Assembly (NCBI GenBank): GCA_028023455.1
Contig: JAQFVV010006216.1
Location: 2,020,445 to 2,084,444, forward strand
Reading direction: 5' to 3'
Source: Epiperipatus broadwayi
Lineage: Eukaryota; Onychophora; Udeonychophora; Euonychophora; Peripatidae
DNA: 64,000 nucleotides
This document shows positions 1 through 11,642 of the stretch, piece after piece. A model generated the notes under the pieces. It saw only the letters and a list, made by a program, of their open reading frames with translations, had not been told where the DNA came from and did not search any database. The translations under genes were made by a program, and so were the position numbers. Every line of letters begins with the position of its first letter. The first letter of the stretch is position 1.

Positions 1-137
1 TAATTCTAAATAAACTAAAATATGTAATATAATCTTGTTGCTAATCTTAAATTAAAATAGAAGTATCTATTCAGGTATCTATTTTAAAGCAATTCTTTAG
101 CAACCTATAATGTGTACTAAACACAAACTTCAGTTCA

Positions 138-500
138 TCTTATGCATGAAGGTTTGAGTCTACACTCAGGTAACTTATAAGAAGATAATTTTACATTTTC
201 TTCATTCATATCTTCTTGAGGCTGGAATGTTACAGAATGGATTATACATCCAACTCTTACAACTTCTGCATTAGCAAGATGAGTTACATTTCAAGCAAAG
301 ATAACATTTACAATAAAGGCAATAATTGGGTCAGGAAATCTGATCTCAATTGGCTTTTGAAATTTACATAAAGGACAGGCTGGACAACATATTTCTAGTA
401 AGCAGTTGCAGACTATATTGATAAATTTTCTACTGTAGCAATTATTCTTCATAGCTAAAGTATGAATGGTACTACTAAGTACGTTTTTTTGCAAATACAA
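138..500 (-). pseudogene. Possible degenerate coding block, family unknown
   Basis: On the minus strand one frame is open from about 500 down to 138 except for a single UGA at 291-293, and the frame continues sensibly after the stop. The translation is less AT-biased than chance ORFs here. It contains a cysteine cluster (ICCPACPLC, roughly residues 37-45) and, after the stop, a mixed-composition segment that includes NVTHLANAEVVRVGC. No family is recognised. It could be an old pseudogene, an exon with an unrecognised intron boundary near the UGA, or chance. No splice sites were found that settle it. Confidence 0.2.
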
Positions 501-519
501 CTTGAATTATGAAGTCTAG

Positions 520-3500
520 ACTTAATTAATTACTTGCCCAACATTAATTAGAGCTAATTTAATATTTTCAGATATACTAGATTATTTATACACAAACAAA
601 CAAAAAAACTACTTTTCAATTTCTGAAATTCCAGATAGCAAAACATTTAATAATTAATTTAAAATAAAGTCACACTTTGTTTTCTAATCTGATCCACAAT
701 TTTTAACCTTTATATTCAATTCTGACAACTTTAAATTCACCTTTTTTCTTTAAAAAGATATAAAATTTACAGTTGTTTGTAAACTGTATATTCTAACTAA
801 GAATGTATTTTCATTTATTTTTTTCTAAATATTTATTTTTATACAATAAATTTATAATTTTACACCAGACTATATTACAATTTATTTCAAAATGAGACAA
901 CTTATAACACTCAATTATAAGTATCTCATGGTAATGTCATCTCCCTTTCTTAATTTAAGTTATAGAGTCTAACACATATTTATAATTATGTATAAACCAG
1001 CTTATAATTTGCTAAGTTTCCAACTAAATACATTATCAATTGACAAACTTAATTTTAGCTAAATATCCTTTTACAATTTACCATTATAATTACCATATTA
1101 ACAATTCATCCCTCTCTCAGATGTTCAAATTACTTTTCTGTGGCATAATTCATACATTTAAATGCCACACTTGTAATGTAAATTAACCCTATCAACATAT
1201 ATTGTTAATATCTATTTCCTGATAACCTACATGATATATGAAGAGTGTTATATTAAAAAATTTATGAAAAAAATTATAAAATAGTTATAGATATGTTTGA
1301 AGTAATGAAATAAAAAAATTGAATTCATTAAGGAAACATTGGATAAAATAATTAATTTTATTATTATATCTAATGTAAGTTTGAAATATATTTCAAACTC
1401 ATAAACTTCCATATAAATATTTATAATTAATTATTAAACTAAAAAGTATTAAAATAAATTAGAATTATTTCAGTGGTATAATTAAGCTAATTTTGTTCTC
1501 TCATAGTTAAAGTTGCTGAAAATAAAAAAACCTGGATATCATATATGAAGATTAACTATGTAAAATCAGAAAAAAAAAAAAAAACATACACACTTCTCTT
1601 TTGATAGAAATTTGAAAAATAAAATTACTGATTGAATTGCAATAACATTTCTTTTAGTAAAAAATTTAAAATCTAATTATTTTATGTGACTAATATTAAT
1701 ATTATAATGATATAAGTAAATTTGATTAGCAAAAAAATAAATATGGGCTATTTTAAAAAAATCTAGAAATGTCTACAGTGTGATAAATCACATCTATAGT
1801 TAAAAATGACAAGCTGAAAAACTTTTTTGTTCTTCAATTCAACTATGGATTCACAATATAACTTATTTCTGATAAAAATTAAGCAGGCTTAAAAAAATGA
1901 AAATAAGATCATTCTTTAACATGGTTCAGTCAGTTCTTGAAAAATGACCTAACATATATTCATGTATGCTTAATAGCAATACCATTCAAAAATTAGTAAT
2001 CATTAGAAATCTCAAATGATATAACAATAGAATGCTATCATGATTAAGACATAAAGTCATCCAGAAAAGGTTATATTAACTTGAATTCTTAACTGATACA
2101 CATGCTAAAATCTTCAAATATTGAAAGAAACACATTAAACTTTGAGCGATAGAAGCTTCACTATTTAATGAGAAAAAAAAAAGTCGCATATTTATAATTA
2201 AAATAAAGAATCTAATCCCAGGATTAAATAACTTGTTTTTGTGTTTTGTTTTGGTATTTTGAGTTAGAAAAAAAAAGAAGAAAATCTTAAGACCAAATAG
2301 AACTTTAAAATAATTAATTATTGTAATAATTATTTAGCTTTCATTGAAGTAATTAAAATTGTTTATATATATCCATTCAAGCTACTTATATTTTATATGT
2401 AGATATTTAGATACTTTTACTAATAAATATAATTCAAGATTAAATATTAAATTTATGCTACAGATTGAATACCCATCATAAACTATTTTTTGTTGTTGTT
2501 CCTGTTATTATTAAATGGATTTAGCACATATTTGAAATATTTTTTTTGTAATTTGACAAAAATAAAAAATCTCAAATCTGCTAACTCTACAAGTTTTATT
2601 GATTGAAAATCAAACAATATAAAGCTAACAAAAAAGATGAATCTTAAAATAGAGAGAGTGACTACCTTAAAATTTAACAATAATTTTTATTATAGTTATA
2701 AAAATAACCTTAAAAATGATCAATAAATGAAGTAGATGTAAAATGTAACACTATTTAAAAAAATCTATATTAAAATTATACTAAACAAGACAAATATACA
2801 TTTTCATGAAGGTGTATGCTTTGTACTAAATATACAAACATGGAAATATTAGTGTAGATAGTTTTCCATTTATATTTAATTAATTAAACAACTCTGCTAA
2901 ACCATGAATCAATCAAGGTTTACTGCCCAAGGCTATGAGTGAAAATAAAATTATCAGTGTTTTACAATCGAAATAAAAATACTTTTTAACTGTCACTCTA
3001 CATTTAATATAGAGACAAAGTACTGTAGTTCGTAAATAAATCAATCTGCTAATACAACTTATAAAATACAACATAACAATTCCTCAATTCCTAAAACAGA
3101 GAATTATTAATATAAATAAAATAACTATTGCCAAGTTTTTTCAACTCCCACGATTCCTTATCAAGGCAGTAAAAAACTCCTATTTTCTCCTAAGCAATAA
3201 ATTCAGCATTTCATTGCATTGACATGGAATGACTAATTGGACAACTGGTTAATTTTGCATTCATAGCACAAGATGAATTTTGTATAAGATATGATTTTTT
3301 AATCTTGCAATTCTTATCATGTGTTTCATGCATTTATATTGCAAAATCCTTTGGACTACAAATATGACCTGTACTATTTTGGTGAACATAAAAAGCTGAA
3401 TAAACTGTATCATCTTCCCTTGCTCTAATATATATATATTGTACCAGTCGAAAAACGTCTATTGATTCAACAAAACCCGAAATACAGGTAAAGTACCTTG

Positions 3501-6470
3501 AGTCCAACTACGTACAACATATATAAGTCAGGTACATTGTGGATTCTGCCCTATTTACCTATATCCCCAGGTCAAAGATGTAATCAATAATCTTTACGAT
3601 AACATTGAATTCCTTTATTTTCAGTTTGCCAAAGCCGAGCATTCAAGCATGAGATTCATTTTTAATTATATTTTAATGAGAACTTGGGTGATTGATTTAT
3701 ATATATATACTTAAAATCAAAGATTAATTAAAATAAAAGTAAATGAAAGGATTCGAAAAACCCTGAAAGTTTTGTTTTAGATATATATATTTTAAACTCA
3801 TTAATTATTTTAAATTTACATTTAACTCAAACTCTTAAAAAAAACTTTTTACATTAATTTTATAAATTACATAGAACTTTATCTTAGACTGCATCCTGCA
3901 TAAACATATTCGCATTAGCGGTTAACATTTCATTTATTTAATTTGCGCAATTTTTATTTTGTTTACATTTATTTAAAAAAAAAAAGATTTTAGAAGTAAA
4001 TGACCACGGATTCTAAATTCTCCGTTAACATTTAGTACAGGGTAATAATACACCAGCTTGTCTAAACATTTGACAAACTGATTGTATATAAAGAATAAAC
4101 ATTCCATTTCTTATTTTCAAAAAAGATTTAAAAACATTTTATATTAAAATGGATATCATGAGACAATTATAATAAGACTGATCCGATGTCTTACTCCAAT
4201 GACATAAGAAAAGAAAAGGATTGATTTTATTTATCCTTATAAATAATAATTTAGATCTCAAATAAAATAATATTTTATTACATTAGTGGACCTTTCTGTA
4301 ATAGCATAAACTAACTCACAGTGATTAAAAACTATAAGCTGTTATATAAAAAAAATAGATCAAGCAAACAAGTTGTATTAGTTGGACATTCAACTAAATC
4401 ATTTCTTAAAAAACTAGAACAGGAATTAGCTGAATTAAAAGATTTTAACTAATCATGAATTAACAAAAGAAATTGGTTACTCAGGCAGAAGATCGTTGAG
4501 TAGAATCATTTCCCTATGGCTTACATATTAGACAGGCAAAAGAAATCAAAACAATGTCAGGTTAATAAGCATATAAATGCAAATAAAAGAAGAAACACAG
4601 GTAGGGTTATATGAGCTGATTCACAGAAACTTGCATGCTTATTCCAACAAAGAAAATGGGTATTTGGTACCTCCACCATGTTGCGAACAAATACCGAAAG
4701 GAGATAGGAATTACGAAAAGCTCTCATGTCCACCTATACAGATATCATGCTGACTAACCAACTCTACCTCAACTACACTCTCCAGCCAACAGACATATGC
4801 ATAACTGGGAACCAGCTCCGAACACCAACTAAATGACTGTTTAGGTCTGTCCACACTACTCCGAGCATTCTTTATTAACCCGAGATATTATAATCATCAA
4901 ATATGAACTAATTATAATTAAATAGCATTAAATGTTCTAATACTACATAGAGATCAACCTGTGCAACCAACTACTTTATGTAAATATTTAACTAACAAAA
5001 ACCAAACATATAGAATAAGAAAATTTATTTCTCAAATAAATTCCTCATTCCCACTTTCCTAACTTTAAAAAAAAGCATGATAATTAACTGATGCTTCCCA
5101 GTGGCATTACTAGGTCAAAATATATATAACATATCACTTTGTTTCAAATTAAAGAAATATAAAATTATAGAATCCCATTCTGGGAAATCTATAATAAATT
5201 ATTTAAAGAATTACAGTAAGTATATTTTGATATACATATATTCGACATGACTTCACTTGCAAAAAAAAAAAAAAAGATCAATTTATTTTATTTTAAATTT
5301 AATTTATTCTTCACTAAAAATCTCCCTTCCCCCTTGTGAACATAATTTGCTCTCTTAGAAAATTACTCTCTTTGAGCCCCCATGAGTGAAGTTCGTCAAA
5401 ATAAAATAAAAAAATCAAAGCATTAAATCTCATACTAAAATTAATATAGAAAAACAAATAAATATTTTCATATTTAATCCACATATTAAAATTGTTGTGA
5501 GCTTGAGTTATTAAAAAAAAAACATTATAAATAATTTAAAAAGAAAAAGGGTTAAACAGTCGGTCAAAAATATTTTTTAATTACATACTTTTAAACTTAA
5601 AGAAATTACAATTCTAATGGTAATGAACTTATGTTCTATGATCTGGATGACAGGATTGGAGTTTTTCAGCATTTTATATGGAGTTCCCTGGGATGAGTTC
5701 TGTAAGCAAATGTTGATGGCTGGTGGCATTTTCTCAGACAGTTCATTAGCAGCATAATAAAAAAATTTCAGGTCTCAGGAAGAGATGGGTGGTGATTTTC
5801 CCTTAACTACTCACTCAACATTTTAACTTGCATGGAGACATTATGCAACTTTCTCTTCTCTCTTATTTTTGTTTTAAAAAAAGGCCACTATTTATACCTT
5901 AGAATTGGTATTCGAATTATGTGCTGCCTGAGGTGATTTGTCTTCAGATCTTCTATAACACAACAGGAAATAATACTTTGTATTTTAAAAAGTTTATACC
6001 TCGATAAGGATCGATAGAGATTTCAGTATAATTTTTATCTAACAACATAGAATCTCTATTAATTAATTAATAGAAATTCTAAAGCAATGAATTTTGGTAA
6101 TTTCTAAGTATTTTAATTTAACATTTATTTTAAACTTCTTATCCAGGTACAAACCTTTCAAAAAAGGCCACCTTGGATTCTTAAAGAAAAAATCAGACAT
6201 TTTAAATATACATATAAAAAACATTAAAAAAATGCAAAAGTTATTATTTGAATCCTTTTTTTTTTCTTTTTATAAATACAATAACCTAGTGTGTTAGTAT
6301 AATTAAACATTATTAGTACTATCCAAAATAAATTTTAGTAATTTATTCAGGATAGTTGTGTTTAAAATGTTAAAAAAATAATAAAAAACAATCATTGAAA
6401 AAAATACATTTCTCTATTTACATAGGTGGGCTTTAATTAAACCCCCTTAATAAGTGATTAGGTGGATCAG
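520..6470. other. AT-rich DNA without recognisable genes
   Basis: Both strands are full of stops. Short (TA)n runs and poly-A/T tracts are scattered through it (for example 3430-3441 and 3694-3709). Two less AT-biased islands stand out, at about 3440-3600 and 4620-4870, but neither has a convincing ORF or a recognised repeat signature. A 46-codon ORF at 5617-5757 (plus) is too short to claim. Confidence 0.6.
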
Positions 6471-6474
6471 ACAG

Positions 6475-6508
6475 TGAAATGGCAAATCTGAATCAGATTT
6501 ACCATTTC
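6475..6508. repeat. Imperfect 17-bp-arm hairpin beside the Penelope remnant
   Basis: The arms TGAAATGGCAAATCTGA and TCAGATTTACCATTTCA are inverted complements with one mismatch and almost no loop. The hairpin lies just outside the point where the GIY-YIG reading frame of the Penelope-like element breaks off, so it may mark the truncation point or a separate small insertion. A shorter palindrome around TTTAATTAAA lies at 6424-6446. Confidence 0.55.
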
Positions 6509-6529
6509 AATATATATATATATATGCTG

Positions 6530-8571
6530 GTGAAGGCAATATTTAATATTTGTCTTGGTTCCCCAATATATATTGCACTACAATTTATCTGTGGGCATCT
6601 AATAGAATACACAAGACTGCTTTTGTCCTCCAGAACAATCGGAAATCCTGACTTAAAACCCTTATTATATTTTTATTAATACTGAAAAGAAAAGCTAACA
6701 ACATCCATGGTTTATTACTCACATTTATATTATCACTATTATAACATTGTTTATAATGTTTCAATGCAATAGATAATAGCCTATGTTTATTATAACTAAC
6801 TTGTATCAAATCTTGCATATACAATTTATATTATCTTTCTTAAACAATTCATTTGAACAATGTCATTGATTATGTGTTTAAAAAGCTCTAAACCACCTAA
6901 TGTGTGTATTAAAAGAACATTAGATTTTGAATGACTATAACCTCTATTATCTATATGCTTTACAACCATTTTATATACCAATCTATCATCCACACATGAT
7001 ATTTGCAAATCTAAGTATTTAATACCAAAATTGTTCTACTTCTCTATTGTCCAAACTAAACCATCCTGGTTCTGCAAACTATCAAAAATTTGTTTTATAA
7101 TATCTGGGTGCCCATATATTAAAACATCATCCACATATCTACAATACAATGTGTTCTCATTCTTTACTAATATGGAATGCGCAATTCGCTGTTCTGTATT
7201 ACCTACAAACAAACTATTTAACAAACCACTCACAGCCAAACCCATTGGCCATCCGTTTTCCATCCTATATAAATAACTACCATGTGCTGACACAATATCA
7301 TTGCTTATCCAATCTAAAACATCCACAATGAAAAATATCTTATTCTGTGACATTTCTTTAACAAGCAATTTATCACTCAAAATTATAACAGATGCAGACT
7401 GATCCACTGACCCATATAATTCAACCACATCTTATGAAACAAATTTATATACCCCTTAACTACAGCTGTTTTATCAAGTATATTAATGTTATAATTAATA
7501 ATTTGTTAAGTGCATACTCATTACCTAAGTGATATATATTATGGCTATAACCTTAAGACTATGAGCCTAGATGTGACAGTGGGGATCTCTACAAATATTA
7601 ACACAAGAGGTCCCTACTGTCACATTAGGGGCATAATCTTAAGGTTATAGCCTTAATATATATATATTAAGTATATTAATGCAATCAAATGATGACTTCA
7701 AAGTATATTCCCCAAACCCAACAAAATCTAAAATCCATCGAACCAAAATCCTTGCAAGTCTTTGATAATATGCTCTTGTAAAATCTAGCATCAATCTCAA
7801 AAGATCGCCAACCTTATGTGATTTTACATTTGTAAATATTTGAGGAATAAAAGTTGGTGATGGATAAACCTTCATATATTCTCTATTAATGAGAACAGCT
7901 TTCCCGCTTGCTCTCAAAATCTTCAAAACAAACTTATCTTTCATAGCCTTTACATTATAATTTTCAAAGTTCAACTTCTTTATCTGTTATTGAAGTTTAA
8001 TTTCATATGCAACTTTATCCATTAATACAAATCTATGAGATTTATCCTTCTTAGAAAAAATCAGCTAATTATTATTTAAAAATAATGTAACTTCTTTCAA
8101 AGCCCGCTGCTTACTATAATTCAATTTATTAGATAACTCATTAATTTGTGGAGCTATAACCTTATTAATATTTTCTTTATTAACAACATCATCATATGCC
8201 ACATCCATATCTGCAACTACTTCAGATTTCACATTTTTCTATGAATCATATACACATCTAGGCCCACACTACAAAATTTCACTTACATTATCCAGAACCT
8301 CAAATGTAGATATATTAACCACCTGTCAACTATTATTTCGCAGTCTAATATGCTTTTGCTTATATAACAAAAACTCAAATTTCTTCAAATACTTAAACTG
8401 CATAACTTTTTGAAATTTATCAAACCAAATCCCTGTATATAACAGCAATGAATAAAATTGTTGTAATACTTTCTCTTTCTTTACTACCAAAAAAATTTCT
8501 TTCGTGCTATCCTTCCATAAAAAAATACTGAGAACTTTAGCATATATTTCTATACAAATGCATAGTATCAA
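6530..8571 (-). pseudogene. Penelope-like retroelement, RT plus partial GIY-YIG, degenerate
   Basis: Read on the minus strand, the blocks occur in the order expected for a Penelope-like element. The N-terminal region is at 8571-7975. The early RT block is at 7974-7690, with PQIFTNVKSHKVGDLLRLML resembling the PKI-KxHK-PLR motif. The RT core at 7428-7036 has GWPMGLAVSGLL and the catalytic YCRYVDDVL. The thumb/linker is at 7010-6826, and a segment with KPWMLLAFL is at 6824-6590. The start of a GIY-YIG nuclease (CSAIYIGEPRQIL) is near 6570-6530, after which the frame is lost. Several stops and frameshifts plus a 110-bp MITE at 7543-7652 interrupt it, so it is inactive. The YVDD box together with the YIG remnant separates it from LINEs and LTR elements. 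Confidence 0.8.
7543..7652. mobile_element. 110-bp near-palindromic MITE inside the Penelope element
   Basis: The ends are exact inverted complements (GGCTATAACCTTAAGA and its reverse complement). The two arms of about 45 bp pair with few mismatches around a loop of about 20 bp (CTCTACAAATATTAACACAA). Both arms carry a TGTGACAGT core. It contains no ORF, so it is a non-autonomous DNA element or a hairpin-forming repeat. It lies inside the RT reading frame of the Penelope-like element. A 13-bp direct repeat (AAGTATATTAATG at 7476-7488 and 7669-7681) flanks a 180-bp block containing it and may be the target duplication. Confidence 0.7.
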
Positions 8572-8599
8572 ATAATACTGAGATAGATAATAGAGTCAA

Positions 8600-10515
8600 G
8601 AAAAAAGTATCAAGATAAGTTTATAAATAATGTATCCAAATGATTTCAGATATAAAATAATAAAAACAAAATTTAAAGTAAGTAAATGAAAGCAGAAAAT
8701 TTCAGTGTGCATTTATTCCAGTCAGTGATTAACATACCAACATGAACTGTGCACATGCCCATATAGTATTAATAAGATGGCTTTAACAAACAATATCTAT
8801 TTTAGTTAATGCATTATGTTTATGGAAGTTCTATGAAGCAATAACGTTTATTAGTACTTGAATGTACCTTATTCAATGCTTTAGACGGTTAAATTAGTAT
8901 GAAGAGAAATATTAGTGCAGATTTATTTATAAAGTAAAAAATAGAAATTAATGTAAGATTGACCTTCACTGTTTCTTATAACTAAAAGAACATGGATAAA
9001 CAAAAAGATTATGATTTCTGTAAGTAGCATTAAAAGAATACATTTTATTTCACAACTTAACTAATAACTCATTCAGTAGTGCTTTTGATCTGGGAGGTTA
9101 TAACAATAGTGCTCAAATCTATCCACTTAACTGGTATTATTAGGAGAAAACACAACATTAATAGTAGGTGGTTAATATGTATATTTATAATTTACATAAT
9201 CCATTTTCATGCTAACATTCTATAGAAGAGTGTTATTTTGTTTATCGCATGGGTGTTATTAGCAATAAACCATGTCTTTCAAATTTTATTTTTCAATCAT
9301 TGCACTCTGCACACTCTATTATAATATTCTGGTAAATGAAATGCATGGCCAGATTCCCTTTCATGCTCCAGAAAAACTGAGCTCAATAAGAATCTTTCTT
9401 TGCATGAGAATACATATATTGATGCTGCAGTTGCACTGCTAACATGTGATTATCCATAGTATATTGCTTTATCATTAGACTCACTGCAACTAATTTTGTA
9501 AACAATGTGAAGAGCCTGGTCCAGAGACAACCTATTCTTGGCATTGTTCAAGAAAGTTTAAAAAGTATTAAAATTATGAACTTAATAAGAAGAATAAGTA
9601 AGAGACATAGATGTTGAATTAACTAAAAAGTTTAATCATGGAAGTTCTAGTCTCATAAAATATATAAATAGAAATCATGAATACATGTGATGAAAAAAAT
9701 CTTGTTGGCATTATGTTACATTCAATTTTACCAAATATCTAAAAAAAAAGTTTTAAAATAAATGATAGTATTGAATAAGTTGACTACTCAATACAAGTCA
9801 AAAATAATAATTAGTTATAGCTACATTTATAGATTACTTTACCAGCATAATAATTCTACAAATTTAATCTACAGTCATTCCAGTTTCATCGTATAATTGA
9901 TTCCTTGACACATATGTTTCATAAAACAAAAACTAACTTATTTGTGTATAAAAGAAAGTGATTTCATTTAAGTGAAATAATAACACAGATAAAATGAGAA
10001 AGACGCATTTCAAATAATGATATCAGCATGTTAATAGACATTATTTATTCTGTATTTATTTTAAAGTATTTCTTCAATGTAAAGCCATTCTCATTTTAAC
10101 AGCAATTATATAGTCCATATGCTTAAGAGATGATTATAGTGACTATACCAGGAAATGAATTTAAATATAATATCAACATCTAAGGTTAATGATGTAAAAA
10201 TGATGTGAGAAGATGGCAATGTATGCCAGAAAATAAAAGAGGTAAAAGATCACTTAATTTATATAATTTATTATATCATTTATGATTATCAGATTAATTT
10301 TAAGTAAAATAATATATACAAATAAAATCTTCCATCATGAATTCCAGATTTGTTTATAGTCTGATGTCATCCTACAAAATGACGTTAATGGTAAGTATAT
10401 TCAAACTCAAATTTTGAGTTATAAAATCAATTGATGTGAAACCTTAAGCTATGAAATACCTAAAGATTATTTATCAGAATGGTTACTAATGATCCATACA
10501 ACTATCCATTAAATT
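8600..10515. other. AT-rich DNA, no gene or named repeat seen
   Basis: No ORF with coding character and no recognisable repeat boundary was seen. Simple poly-A/T runs and scattered ATG/TAA are present on both strands. Confidence 0.55.
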
Positions 10516-10516
10516 T

Positions 10517-11101
10517 TATACAACTGATACACATGGCCACATACATTTAAAAAGATAAATGATCTTTAATACATGTATTTCCTGCTGAACTAGCACTCAT
10601 CAGTTGGTCCATTTCTCACACATATTCATAATCAGTATTCAGTTTATATTAAGATAGCAAATCTTTAAACTTTAATGAACAAGCTCCAATTCCATACCAT
10701 TCTCCAACTCTTCAGCAATCCATTTCATTGAAAATCTGATAATGGAACAATCAAAGCTCTTGTTGATGTCAATATTACAATCATACCCATGATGACTTTA
10801 AGTCACACTGACCCTTTGCATATATTAATTTGTCCATTTAAACACAGAAGGTGAATGAGCAGAATATAGTCTGAATATGTATACTTAGTGTAATTATAAG
10901 AGACTTGATCTCAGACTCTCTTTTACCTTTTTTTATCTTTTTAACCATGCATGTGGTCATGTGTATGAGTTGTATAAGATAGAATAGATAGCTGTAAAGA
11001 GTTTGAAGGTGAGATCAATTCCCTTCTAATTACATTAAGTTAAGTTTATTAAACATAATATTATTATAAAAATTATCTTATTAAATATTTTTATTGAATT
11101 A

Positions 11102-11148
<47 letters not shown>

Positions 11149-11590
11149 ATATTACATATTCATCCTTTATTCTGCCCATCCCCCTTCTATGGATTTAAAT
11201 GGACAGATTGAGATCCTCTGTTTGAAGAGTCAGAGTGACTAAGTCAACATGGTGTGACAATAATATTGGCATCAACAAGAATTTGAGCATTACATAATTA
11301 GATTTCAATAAAATGGATGGCAGAAGACTTGGAAAGTGGTGGGGATTGGAGCTTGTCCATTAAAATTTGAAAATATTCTAACTTAATATAAACTGAGCAC
11401 TGATTATAAGTGTGTGGAAGACAATGCTCTGGAGCAACAGATGATTGCTGGCTCAGCACAAAATATGAATATTGGAGATTATTTATCTTTTTCTTATGTT
11501 TGTTGTCATATATATCAGTTGTATAACACGGAACAGAAAACTGTAGAGAACTTGCAAATCTGAGTTCAAATCACTTCAAATTACATTAAA
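10517..11590. repeat. Foldback repeat, locus 1
   Basis: A unit of about 380 bp is present in forward orientation at about 10517-10870. Its terminal ~100 bp is repeated in reverse at about 10934-11036, and a full reverse copy lies at about 11160-11590. Diagnostic strings are CAACTGATACACATG, AAAAAGATAAATGATCT and CAGTTTATATTAAGATAG on the forward arm, with their complements on the right arm. The same family in the same foldback layout lies at 39131-40085. There is no coding capacity. A (TA)n tract separates the arms. It resembles a foldback or long-TIR non-autonomous element, but its superfamily is unknown. Confidence 0.65.
11109..11145. repeat. (TA)n microsatellite
   Basis: About 18 uninterrupted TA units sit between the arms of the foldback repeat. 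Confidence 0.9.
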
Positions 11591-11642
11591 TATAGATAAT
11601 AAACATGTATTTAAATTATATATATATTCATCATCATCATCA

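Noticed and set aside
2483-2680. 65-codon minus-strand ORF
   Set aside because: AT-driven composition with an Asn/Lys tail and no motif.
5617-5757. 46-codon plus-strand ORF
   Set aside because: Composition is reasonable, but it is short and has no clear splice sites or family.
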